DNA of 64,000 bases from Lachancea dasiensis (taxonomy: Eukaryota; Ascomycota; Saccharomycetes; Saccharomycetales; Saccharomycetaceae). The translations under genes were made by a program, and so were the position numbers. Where the stretch lies: contig LT598457.1 in NCBI GenBank assembly GCA_900074725.1, forward strand, positions 682,001 to 746,000. Direction: 5' to 3'. Numbering within the stretch: the stretch's first letter is position 1; each line of letters begins with the position of its first letter. Of the stretch, positions 48,009 through 55,694 are shown piece by piece. The notes under the pieces are model-generated. The model saw only the letters and a program-made list of their open reading frames with translations, did no database searches and was not told the DNA's origin.

Positions 48009-48792
48009 TTAGAAGTTCAACTTGGTGAAAAACCATTGGTTCTTACCGGCTTGGTGTCTTTCCTCGAAGGCCTTCTTGATAACCTTCTTGGCTTCCTCGC
48101 GTTGAGAGGGCTCTTCGAAAGTTTCGGTGGAGACCACGGACTTGAAACCTTCAACGTCCAAAGTGTATCTGGTTGGCAACAAGTGGTTGTAGTTGATGAC
48201 CTTGATGAAAGGCTTGATTCTGGTTCTCTTGGCAACCTTCTTGGCACCTTGTCTCTTGGTGACCTTCAATGGGTATCTTTCGATACCGGCAACCAAGGCG
48301 TGGCCGAATGGGTGGGCCTTGGAGCCCTCATCGTGAGGCTTGACGATCACGACCTTCTTACCGGCGTAACGACCGCGAACAACGACAGCTGTACAGAAAA
48401 AAAATACGTTAGTATGGGTGAACGGCACACGAGAGGAAAAATCTCGTAACTCTTATAATAAAGCACGCTGGAGAACTGGGAACAAACGCACAGGTGGCAG
48501 GCCGTATTCCCGCTCTTTCGGCCTGGAGTGACGACCCGAGCCTTGCCACTTTCTGACCCCGACTTGTCGCCACAACCACTTATCCCAAGGCCTCGTCCGG
48601 GCTTCCAACACTTGTGTACTCCAATTTCACACATTTTCCACCCACCTGCTCCCCACAATCATGGGCCCTGGATTCCAACCCTTCGTGCTTGCCATGCTAA
48701 AACGCAGTCTGTTCGATAGTCCCCAACAACTCCAGCTGCTCTGTTCCGTGCGGATACGTACCAACTTTACCAGCTTTCAAGAACTTAGCCAT
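48009..48792 (-). CDS. RPL27A: ribosomal protein L27 (eL27), two exons
   Basis: Predicted CDS is complement(join(48009..48388, 48762..48792)), 136 residues, the normal length. Component of the 60S subunit near the tunnel and the P-stalk side. Exon 1 is 31 nt ([10 protein letters not shown] plus one base); exon 2 gives [22 protein letters not shown] through to [11 protein letters not shown]. Intron position after the tenth codon is the same as in S. cerevisiae RPL27A and RPL27B. Codons are strongly optimised, with many TTG, AAG and GTC. This single copy corresponds to YHR010W and YDR471W at once, which is why genes from both chromosomes flank it. Confidence 0.97.
48389..48761 (-). other. 373-nt intron of RPL27
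   Basis: On the minus strand: 5' splice site GTACGT, branch site TACTAAC (48408-48414), 3' splice site TACAG ending at 48389, with a T-rich stretch between branch site and acceptor. Long introns are usual for ribosomal protein genes of this family. Confidence 0.93.
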
Positions 48793-48957
48793 TTTTGGTG
48801 ATGGAGGATTTACTATTCGTGTGTTCTGAATTGGAAGATCAAACGGGGTCTTTTGGAATTATAGGTATATCATTCAAAATTTCGTACAGCTGTGGGCAAC
48901 GACCACCTTGCTGGGACGAGGCCAAACTGCATGCTAGGCAGAGGGCCCAACGGGGCT

Positions 48958-49014
48958 GCTAGGCTGGGCCCGCCAGGGCCGAGCCTAGCCTTAGTGGGAC
49001 TGACGGCCAGTCCC
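48958..49014. repeat. two adjacent perfect hairpins, GC-rich
   Basis: First: GCTAGGCT-G-GGCCC, loop GCCA, GGGCC-G-AGCCTAGC (48958-48989), a 13-bp stem with one mismatch. Second: GGGACTG, loop ACGGC, CAGTCCC (48996-49014). GCTAGGC or its complement occurs twice more, near 48933 and 49082. The cluster lies 165-220 bp upstream of the RPL27 ATG. Confidence 0.75.
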
Positions 49015-49232
49015 GGTCCAACAGAGGGTCGAGCCCCGCTACCGAGGCGCCCTGGCCCTGTCCAGGAGGCGCGGATCCTCCCTGCCTAGCGTTTCACGCT
49101 GTGCAGGCGGCGCTGACGAGCCCGACCCAAGCGACTCTTTTTTCGGTCGCTAAATTTCAGATCCTATTTTTTCGATTTTTCATCATTTTTTTCAACTTTC
49201 AAGAAAAAAAGTCAAATGATAAAAAAATCGGT

Positions 49233-49250
49233 GGTGTATGGGTTAGGGCT
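49233..49250 (-). promoter_or_regulatory. overlapping Rap1-type and Tbf1-type sites
   Basis: On the minus strand the sequence reads AGCCCTAACCCATACACC. ACCCATACA fits the Rap1 core and AGCCCTAA fits the Tbf1 core (ARCCCTAA). The two share one or two bases. A second, weaker AGCCCTAG lies at about 49257-49264. The position is some 440 bp upstream of the RPL27 ATG. Confidence 0.6.
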
Positions 49251-49271
49251 TGGGGGCTAGGGCTTCGAGCA

Positions 49272-49279
49272 GTCACGTG
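49272..49279 (+). promoter_or_regulatory. Cbf1-type E-box GTCACGTG
   Basis: Exact match to the RTCACRTG consensus of Cbf1 (also the centromere CDEI element). It lies 53 bp upstream of the coiled-coil gene ATG and 22 bp from the Tbf1-type site. Confidence 0.55.
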
Positions 49280-49331
49280 TGGCAGGGCGGCCTGGCTAAT
49301 ATAAAGTGATCCATACATAGTATTACCGGTA

Positions 49332-50249
49332 ATGATATCCCACAACCTACCAGAAGACACATCGAGGAGGGTTTCTCGCGTGGCTGAGATGAGTTATTCG
49401 CCCAACGGTGGCATGGACAGCAATAGTGGCCCGTCCGCAGGCGAAGACGACGCAATTGAGCGCACTTCGGCCGCCAACGCAGGCCGCAAGTGTGGTTCCA
49501 GCGCTACAAGGGACGCGGAACCGCCCAGGACTACAACGGTGTACCAGGACGACATCAGCGAGATTGTGGTGGGGGTCAAGCGGCTGGTTGCAAGCCACGA
49601 GGAGATGGGCGTGCACGTGCAACAGGTAGACACCAAAGTGACGCAAACGCAGCTGGATCTCGACGGGTTGGTGACCCGCAGTGCCAACAACAACAAACAT
49701 CTCCAGAGCCTGCTGCTCTCGACACAAGACGTGCGGAAGCTCCAGGAGCTCCTGGAGCGTCTTCCCAGCGCCGACCAGCGGCAGCGGCCGCAGCCGGAGC
49801 CGGAGCCGGAGCCGGAGCCGCAGAGGCAAGAACTGGAGTGGTTTCGGCGCAAACACACATCGCTGGACGCGCTGGACGAGCAGATAGCGCAGAAGCAGCT
49901 AGAGCTGTCGTCGCTCCAAGGTAGCTGCGAACTTGTGCACGCAAAGCTCGCCAGCGCCCAGCGGGAGTTTGAAAAACTGCGCGTGGAGTACAGAGAACTG
50001 GATTCCCGGATCGACCAGGCGCTGTTCGACAAGTGCAAAGCCGTGGAGACGAACTTGGCGGTGTCGGCGGCCAGTTTCCTGCCGCCCAGGCCTGGCTCGG
50101 GCGTGCCGGCGACGAAGATGAGCCGAATCACCGACATGCTGCGCCAGCGGCAGCCCAACACAAGACGGGTGATGTCGTTCAATGTGGCCGACACGTACCA
50201 CGGCTATGCGGCGTCCAACAACTCGGATGAAAACGTCGCCGGCGAGTAG
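49332..50249 (+). CDS. unrecognised coiled-coil protein
   Basis: 305 residues that I do not recognise. The first 70 residues are low complexity. Residues about 75-145 form a predicted helix with regular hydrophobics (ISEIVVGVKRLVASHEEMGVHVQQVDTKVTQTQLDL). A (PE)n run near 153-162 comes from a (CCGGAG)n repeat. Residues about 170-245 are a strong coiled coil (LDALDEQIAQKQLELSSLQ, FEKLRVEYRELDSRIDQAL). A basic tail follows (MSRITDMLRQRQPNTRRVMSF). No signal peptide or membrane segment. S. cerevisiae has no gene between RPL27 and UGO1 or TDA3. The 918-bp frame with the same GC-rich third positions as its neighbours suggests a real gene. Antisense frames are also long here, but they reflect GC content. 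A spindle pole, kinetochore or cytoskeletal part would fit such a structure, without evidence. Confidence 0.75.
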   Translation: MISHNLPEDTSRRVSRVAEMSYSPNGGMDSNSGPSAGEDDAIERTSAANAGRKCGSSATRDAEPPRTTTVYQDDISEIVVGVKRLVASHEEMGVHVQQVDTKVTQTQLDLDGLVTRSANNNKHLQSLLLSTQDVRKLQELLERLPSADQRQRPQPEPEPEPEPQRQELEWFRRKHTSLDALDEQIAQKQLELSSLQGSCELVHAKLASAQREFEKLRVEYRELDSRIDQALFDKCKAVETNLAVSAASFLPPRPGSGVPATKMSRITDMLRQRQPNTRRVMSFNVADTYHGYAASNNSDENVAGE

Positions 50250-50526
50250 GTGTTTGGCGAAACCCGCCATGCGGTTTTGAGACTCAAACCCTCCACGAGA
50301 CAAACATTGGGTGGCCCGGCTAGCGCTGCCTCCTCGATGCGCGCACGGAAGAGCCACCCCCAGCCAAGCGGGCCGGGAAATTGGCCTACCGCGACCGATG
50401 CCCAATGAGCTCGGGAGCCCGGTCTGTCGTTGAAAGTGACGAAATACCCTGGGTCCAGTTCATTAAACTAGTTGCTGCACCGTCGCGACACCCGCACCAT
50501 CGGCTACGGACCTCGACACGGCAATC

Positions 50527-51984
50527 ATGGACGATGTCAATACCCATCAACAGCTGCGGCCGTATTTCGATCCGGACACGTTCAATGCCGGCTACAGCTC
50601 CGTTTTCAAGCCCGACCAAGGTGTGGTAGACAGCCATGGGTTTAGTATTGCGTCGAAGCTGAACATCATGTCACAGTCCAAGTCCAAGTTGTCCAAATCG
50701 TTTAGTGAGCCTGGAATGCTAACCAGACTGACGACAGGCATCAAAACCCAAGTACGCGATGTTGATAATTCGGCAGAAGAAGCACAAAAAACCTTGAGCA
50801 ATATGGAGTGGAACGACCTATTAAACTGGAGATCCTGGAAGAGCATTGGCACGAATTTGTTGGAACAGTTCCTTCGACGCTACGTCAGACACCTGGTTCA
50901 GCAACCTTTTGAAGTGTCTCGGTTGCTGTTACAAGTGAGTGAGTTTGAGTTCGCGAAGCCCAATGACCAATCGAAGATCTCTTTGGAGTTGGAAGATACC
51001 GCTATCAACAAGACCTCGGGGCATGGCTTTGAGCACGACGAAGAGGAGGATGCGGATGAGGCAATCGAGTTTTTCCCGAAGGCTCACTTGGATGAGGGCC
51101 CCAACTGGTCCGACTCTCCACATTTGCCCCTCAAACACACCGACCACGGCGAGCACGACCACACATCCCCCACGCTGACGAAAAAGATTCAACCAGACTC
51201 TTTGCATACTATGGATGTGCTCAATGCTATCATGGAGGAAGAAGGCAGCCGCGGTCTTTGGAGAGCCAACAACACCACTTTCATTTACAACTTCTTATCA
51301 GTGACGCTGGACGCCTGGTTCACCGGCCTGCTAAGTCCTTTTTTGCAGATCCCGGACCCCTATTTCATTGACATTGTCCACTCGAGCGACCCGCGGAAAT
51401 CGATTTTTTTGACGATTGGCGCCAGCGTATTTGCAGGGTTGGTTCTGCTGCCGGTGGACCTGATCCGGACACGGCTGACCATAACGTCCGTCAAGGTGGG
51501 CAACAGAAGCTTGCGCGACCTGCTGGGCCATTGGTCGTGGTCACAGAATGCGAGTTCGATACCATTGGACATGCTGGCCTTGAATGTTGGTCACTCCATC
51601 ACCTCGACCGTTTTCACGAAACTAACTGGCATCCTGCTCTACCACCGGTTCAAAATCGACCGATTTTCGCATGCCATGTGGTACAACGTCCTGGAGCTGC
51701 TGTCGCAGATGTTGGAACTCTTGTTCAGGCTCCCTGTGGAGAACCTTCTGAGACGCAGTCAGACCGCATACCTGCTCAGGAACAAAACAAACGATCCATT
51801 CCCCGTGGTGAAAGACGACTTGATCATCATCCCAAGAGAGTACAAAGGCATATCGGCCACGCTACGCGACACGCATCGTGTCCACGAACTATGGCGCGGA
51901 TGGAGGCTGGGTCTCCTGAGCGTGGCGTGCGGCTGCGGGTTGAAAATGATGAACTCGGAGGCCCTGGAAGAGGAGAAGTTTTGA
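50527..51984 (+). CDS. UGO1: Ugo1, outer-membrane mitochondrial fusion protein
   Basis: 485 residues (502 in S. cerevisiae). Modified carrier protein of the mitochondrial outer membrane that links Fzo1 and Mgm1 in fusion. Conserved are the start LRPYFDPDTFNAGYSSVFKP, the first carrier-like region (YVRHLVQQPFEVSRLLLQV), LHTMDVLNAIMEEEGSRGLW with RANNTTFIYNFLSVTLDAWF, the LLPVDLIRTRL carrier signature near 315, and the end LWRGWRLGLLSVACGCGLKMMN. A variable acidic loop lies at about 165-225. SDC1 and TLG1 follow, as in YDR470C-YDR468C. Confidence 0.94.
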   Translation: MDDVNTHQQLRPYFDPDTFNAGYSSVFKPDQGVVDSHGFSIASKLNIMSQSKSKLSKSFSEPGMLTRLTTGIKTQVRDVDNSAEEAQKTLSNMEWNDLLNWRSWKSIGTNLLEQFLRRYVRHLVQQPFEVSRLLLQVSEFEFAKPNDQSKISLELEDTAINKTSGHGFEHDEEEDADEAIEFFPKAHLDEGPNWSDSPHLPLKHTDHGEHDHTSPTLTKKIQPDSLHTMDVLNAIMEEEGSRGLWRANNTTFIYNFLSVTLDAWFTGLLSPFLQIPDPYFIDIVHSSDPRKSIFLTIGASVFAGLVLLPVDLIRTRLTITSVKVGNRSLRDLLGHWSWSQNASSIPLDMLALNVGHSITSTVFTKLTGILLYHRFKIDRFSHAMWYNVLELLSQMLELLFRLPVENLLRRSQTAYLLRNKTNDPFPVVKDDLIIIPREYKGISATLRDTHRVHELWRGWRLGLLSVACGCGLKMMNSEALEEEKF

Positions 51985-52088
51985 ACTGGGAAGGCCGGCA
52001 CGATTACCAGTTTGTTTGAGAGCCGGTGTATATAGCGAGTGTACATCTACATACTGTGTACATTATATTTTGCATGTATAATGATGAG

Positions 52089-52355
52089 CTAATTGTTCGA
52101 TGAAGCGTTCGACTCCGCAGAAACCGACGATGCCTGCTGCTGACTTTCTTGGATGAGATACTCGCCTAAAGCTCGCAGCGGATCCTCAGGCTGGTCCTTG
52201 GCCAGTAATCGCATACCTCGAAGCAACGCCGGCGTCACTCGTTCGTTCAGATATTTACGCGTTTGGGATCCACCGATGGTCTCGCCAATATCGATGCGAT
52301 TGGCCTCCGGAAGCTGTGGCGGTGATTCCTGCTTTGCACTGGAAGCCACGTCCAT
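52089..52355 (-). CDS. SDC1: Sdc1, Dpy-30 subunit of COMPASS (Set1 complex)
   Basis: 88 residues, against about 175 in S. cerevisiae. Dimeric subunit of the H3 K4 methyltransferase complex that binds Bre2. The whole Dpy-30 motif is present: IGETIGGSQTRKYLNERVTP followed by ALLRGMRLLAKDQPEDPLRALGEYLIQ. The N-terminal extension of the S. cerevisiae protein is missing or unconserved, so the gene is essentially the domain alone. Convergent with UGO1 (about 100 bp between stops) and divergent from TLG1 over only 136 bp. Confidence 0.92.
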   Translation of the reverse strand: MDVASSAKQESPPQLPEANRIDIGETIGGSQTRKYLNERVTPALLRGMRLLAKDQPEDPLRALGEYLIQESQQQASSVSAESNASSNN

Positions 52356-52491
52356 CTGTTCACTAGCGATAGCTTTGGACTTGTAGATAATCAGATGTAT
52401 AGCACACTGTTTGTGAATATTGTTTATGTGATTTTATCACTCGGGATTAAGACTTACACACCACCACATTCACACACAAGCACCATAAACA

Positions 52492-53160
52492 ATGGAAGAC
52501 CCGTTCGATCAAGTGCTCAGCGATAGCCGTGAGCAGACCAATCGATTGATACAATACCTAGAGGCCGGCCACGAAATAGACGATGAAATAAGGGACATCG
52601 TGGCAGACTTGGACGAGTCCGTGCGGGAGCTGGACTCCAGCATACTGGTGATGAAGCGGGACGGTAACGTGGAAGATGGACAGGTGGTGGTGCGGGAAAC
52701 GCGGATGCAAGAGCTGAAGCGAGACGTGGCCAAATTGAAGAGGCAAGTGGCTCAGAGTGTCGCAGCTTCGAGCCCCCGCGCGCCGTGGTCGCTAGCGGGC
52801 GGCGACAACGAGGACGCCAGCGACGAGCACAATTCTGAGCAAGACCAGTCCCAGGACCCCCGCAGCAACGTTTTGCAACAGGAAATGCTGCAGGAACAGG
52901 ACCAGCATCTGAGCACGATCCAACAGAGCATGCAAAATCTACACCTACAGGCGTCCACGATGGGCCAGGAGCTCGAGGACCAGGGCATGCTTCTGGACGA
53001 GATGGACGGGAACATGGACAGCGTCATGGGCAAGCTGTCGCGCGGCAGGCGACAGCTGGAGTGGGTCTACGAGAAAAACAAGGAAAAATACAACGACTGC
53101 TGCATAGGGCTTTTGATCGCCGCGCTTCTGGTTCTGCTCGTATTGGCATTTGTGCTGTAA
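52492..53160 (+). CDS. TLG1: Tlg1, t-SNARE of the trans-Golgi/endosome
   Basis: 222 residues (224 in S. cerevisiae). Syntaxin-6-type Qc-SNARE for fusion of endosome-derived vesicles with the Golgi. The N-terminal helical domain starts DPFDQVLSDSREQTNRLIQYL. The SNARE motif (about 130-190) contains LSTIQQSMQNLHLQASTMGQ with the central Q layer in MGQELEDQG. A C-terminal anchor CCIGLLIAALLVLLVLAFVL closes the protein, with two cysteines at its edge that are palmitoylated in S. cerevisiae. Ends two residues after the last hydrophobic run, as usual. Confidence 0.95.
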   Translation: MEDPFDQVLSDSREQTNRLIQYLEAGHEIDDEIRDIVADLDESVRELDSSILVMKRDGNVEDGQVVVRETRMQELKRDVAKLKRQVAQSVAASSPRAPWSLAGGDNEDASDEHNSEQDQSQDPRSNVLQQEMLQEQDQHLSTIQQSMQNLHLQASTMGQELEDQGMLLDEMDGNMDSVMGKLSRGRRQLEWVYEKNKEKYNDCCIGLLIAALLVLLVLAFVL

Positions 53161-53858
53161 GGGTCCTGCCGAAGCAGTGCATGCCCGACGGATTTTCCCA
53201 CGCACTCGTGGGCTGCTTGCAAGGTCGGATTTCAAGTAAATTGCAGCTCCTCCACCCGCGTCCGCCCACTCTAGCTACTGCAACTGGAGCTCACCGGTGC
53301 TTGCGGCCTTCTTTCATCGCCCGCTGGCGTCAAGAAGCCAGACAATGGCACCAATCACGAGGCCAAACGTCTGCGCAGTACAGATTTCGCTAAGAAAGCC
53401 GACTCAGGCTCAATTGCAATGCCCCGAGATGGGCCACCAATATCGTTACAAAATACAACTGTTAGGTTTACTCCCAAGTCTTATTTCGTCCGCTTGTGCT
53501 GGCGGAGCCTGCAAAAGGCCTACAGAACTGCGATCACACCGCACTTGCACGCCAAGAATCGCACAAAATTCACACGCAGCTCACCAAATCGGGTCCCATC
53601 TACGTCCCAAGCTCCACTGCTACTGCCAGCCTCCCGTTAAATCCCAAATTCTCCTTTGCACGTCGCTGTCGTCGGTTTTTCTGTCATCTTCTGCTCATCG
53701 ACGGTGGATATCGTGTGATTTATTGGTCAATTTTTTCAAGACTAAAGGAATACAACTACCAACTTTCTACTAACCACTACGCAAAGGATACACATTCAAG
53801 ACAAAGAGACAGGCTTAATAGCGGTCTTTAGGTGAGTATTCAGTGCGCATCGGATAGA
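53161..53858. other. spacer between TLG1 and TDA3
   Basis: 0.7 kb. The overlapping short frames (53297-53773 and others) look random. A TACTAAC lies at 53768-53774 upstream of TDA3 with AG dinucleotides after it, but no matching 5' splice site was found. Confidence 0.45.
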
Positions 53859-55487
53859 ATGACAGAGAAAAATAGTCCTCCAGCAGCAGTGGACCAAATT
53901 AAAGCGTTGTCGCGGCCCTCTGGAGGTGCTGAAGGCAAACACCACATTGTGATAGTGGGGGCCGGTATCATAGGAGTGTGCACGGCGTACTACTTGACAC
54001 GGCATCCGTCATTCGATAAATCGAATTACCACATCACGCTTCTGGAGTCTAAGCGGGTCGCTGGCGGCGCGTCCGGGAAGGCAGGCGGACTTTTGGCCAC
54101 CTGGGCGTTCCCGCAGCAGATTGTGCCTCTGAGTTTCCAACTGCACCAGGAGCTGAGCGACGAGTACAACGGGGAAACGCAGTGGGACTACCGGCGGCTG
54201 ACAACGGTGTCGGTGGAGGCGGACGTGCAGAACGTGGCGGAAGAGGAGGAGGATAACAAGGAGAGCATCGGGGACAGTGCCAGCCACAATGCGGGCTCTG
54301 CGTCGGACAAGAGCTCGAACAGCCGGTCGCACACGTTGGCGACGCGCAAGAAGACTCGCGACCCGCGCACCACGACGCCGAGCAGCAAGAAACGGTGCGC
54401 GAAAACCACGAGGAGCGATCGCGGCGAGACTGGCCCCGACGGGGTGGACGAGGAAGACGAGGAAGACCAAGTGCCAGACGAAGGTGAAGAGGAGGACGAA
54501 GTAGATGGGAGCGTCGACGACGAATACGAGGCCGACGCCGACTCCGAGGCCGTGAGTTCGTCTCAGGCGCAATCCGATTCGGACTCTGACGAGATTCAAG
54601 AGTCGTACGGAATGAGCAGCGGTTCAGGTAGCAGCTCCAACGCTTCCAGCTTGCCCGAGGATCTCAATTGGATCAGGACCCAGCTGGTGCGTGACTGGTC
54701 GTCCCTGGGTGGCACGGACTCCACCGCCCAGGTGCACCCTTACAAGTTCACGCATTTCATCTTGAACGAGGCCATGAAAACTGGGGCAGTTGACCTTATC
54801 CTGGGTAAAGTCAAAGAAATCCACTTCGACGACATGGGATGTGCCTCCGGTGTCTCCTACATTCCGACCTCCGACGAATTTGAGGGTCAGCCCGAAACAA
54901 CAGAAATGCTGGGAGCCCAACAAGTCGTGTTGGCCATGGGGCCTTGGACCTCCAAGATTCTACCTGATTGTCCAATATCGGGCCTAAGAGCCCATTCCAT
55001 CACTATCAAGCCATCCACGGGCACTGTCTCCCCCTATGCTATCTTCACAGAGTTGAAAATTGGCCGCAACAAGTACTTTTCTCCCGAAATGTACGCGCGG
55101 AAAGATGAAGTATACGTTTGTGGCGAGGGTGACACTCTAGTCGAGCTACCCGAAACTACAGATGCTGTGGAGGTTGTGCGCGAGAAGTGCGACGAATTGT
55201 ATCACTACGTTTCCAAACTATCTCCCAACCTGTCAAAGGGCCACATTCTAAAAAGACAAGCCTGTTATTTGCCCGTACTCAACGTTCCCACAAGCTCGGG
55301 ACCATTGATAGGTGAAACAAACATTGAAGGTTTGTACGTGGCTTCGGGTCATTCGTGTTGGGGAATCAACAACGCTCCCGGTACAGGTAAGATCATGAGT
55401 GAAGTTTTACTAGACGGTGTCGCGACTAGTGCCGATATCTCCGCACTGGACCCTGGCTTATATTTCGATGCTAGCATCTTGGAATGA
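53859..55487 (+). CDS. TDA3: Tda3, FAD-dependent oxidoreductase (DAO family)
   Basis: 542 residues (523 in S. cerevisiae). Putative oxidoreductase reported to act in late-endosome to Golgi transport; substrate unknown. The FAD-binding Rossmann motif is HIVIVGAGIIGVCTAYYL at about 31-48, followed by the DAO-type VAGGASGKAGGLLATWAFP. The C-terminal half has VVLAMGPWTSKILPDCP and YVASGHSCWGINNAPGTGK. An acidic, Ser-rich stretch of about 140 residues (about 130-270) splits the two halves and looks disordered; its codons are very GC-rich, unlike the last third of the gene. The start is the ATG at 53859 (MTEKNSPPAAV); the frame extends upstream without an ATG. Orientation and neighbours (RPL27, SOD2) match YHR009C. 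Confidence 0.87.
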   Translation: MTEKNSPPAAVDQIKALSRPSGGAEGKHHIVIVGAGIIGVCTAYYLTRHPSFDKSNYHITLLESKRVAGGASGKAGGLLATWAFPQQIVPLSFQLHQELSDEYNGETQWDYRRLTTVSVEADVQNVAEEEEDNKESIGDSASHNAGSASDKSSNSRSHTLATRKKTRDPRTTTPSSKKRCAKTTRSDRGETGPDGVDEEDEEDQVPDEGEEEDEVDGSVDDEYEADADSEAVSSSQAQSDSDSDEIQESYGMSSGSGSSSNASSLPEDLNWIRTQLVRDWSSLGGTDSTAQVHPYKFTHFILNEAMKTGAVDLILGKVKEIHFDDMGCASGVSYIPTSDEFEGQPETTEMLGAQQVVLAMGPWTSKILPDCPISGLRAHSITIKPSTGTVSPYAIFTELKIGRNKYFSPEMYARKDEVYVCGEGDTLVELPETTDAVEVVREKCDELYHYVSKLSPNLSKGHILKRQACYLPVLNVPTSSGPLIGETNIEGLYVASGHSCWGINNAPGTGKIMSEVLLDGVATSADISALDPGLYFDASILE

Positions 55488-55694
55488 GCACCTTTGGCTG
55501 TCTTTTGAGGCTCGACACGGTCAAAACAAGAATCAGATACAATTGAGCATTTCTAGCCCATGAGCACGCCCTCTTCACTCACACAACGCACCATTACAGC
55601 ATTAACGATCACACTAATATCTCAATATGTACCCCTTTTGCATTTAAATAAAAAATCCCTTCTATCCGATTTATAACGGGGCTCTCAGCTTCCA

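Larger units (their letters stand above)
48793..49331. promoter_or_regulatory. divergent promoter of RPL27 and the coiled-coil gene
   Basis: 0.54 kb. Reading from the right: a Cbf1-type E-box (49272-49279), a Tbf1-type site (49243-49250), a Rap1-type site (49233-49243), a poly-T/poly-A tract (about 49138-49228) and a GC-rich part with two perfect hairpins (48958-49014). The order of factor site followed by T tract towards RPL27 is the standard plan of ribosomal protein promoters in yeasts. Confidence 0.6.

Noticed and set aside
49272-49279. GTCACGTG as centromere element CDEI
   Set aside because: No AT-rich CDEII or CDEIII (TTCCGAA core) at the right distance; a promoter E-box fits better.
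49347-50405. long antisense frames opposite the coiled-coil gene
   Set aside because: High GC and repeated codons keep several frames open; only the plus-strand frame has a regular coiled-coil heptad pattern.
53297-53773. 158-codon plus-strand frame upstream of TDA3
   Set aside because: No conserved features; overlaps two other open frames in GC-rich DNA.
53768-53842. TACTAAC upstream of TDA3 suggesting a 5' intron
   Set aside because: No GTATGT-like donor found upstream, and the TDA3 N terminus is complete without it.
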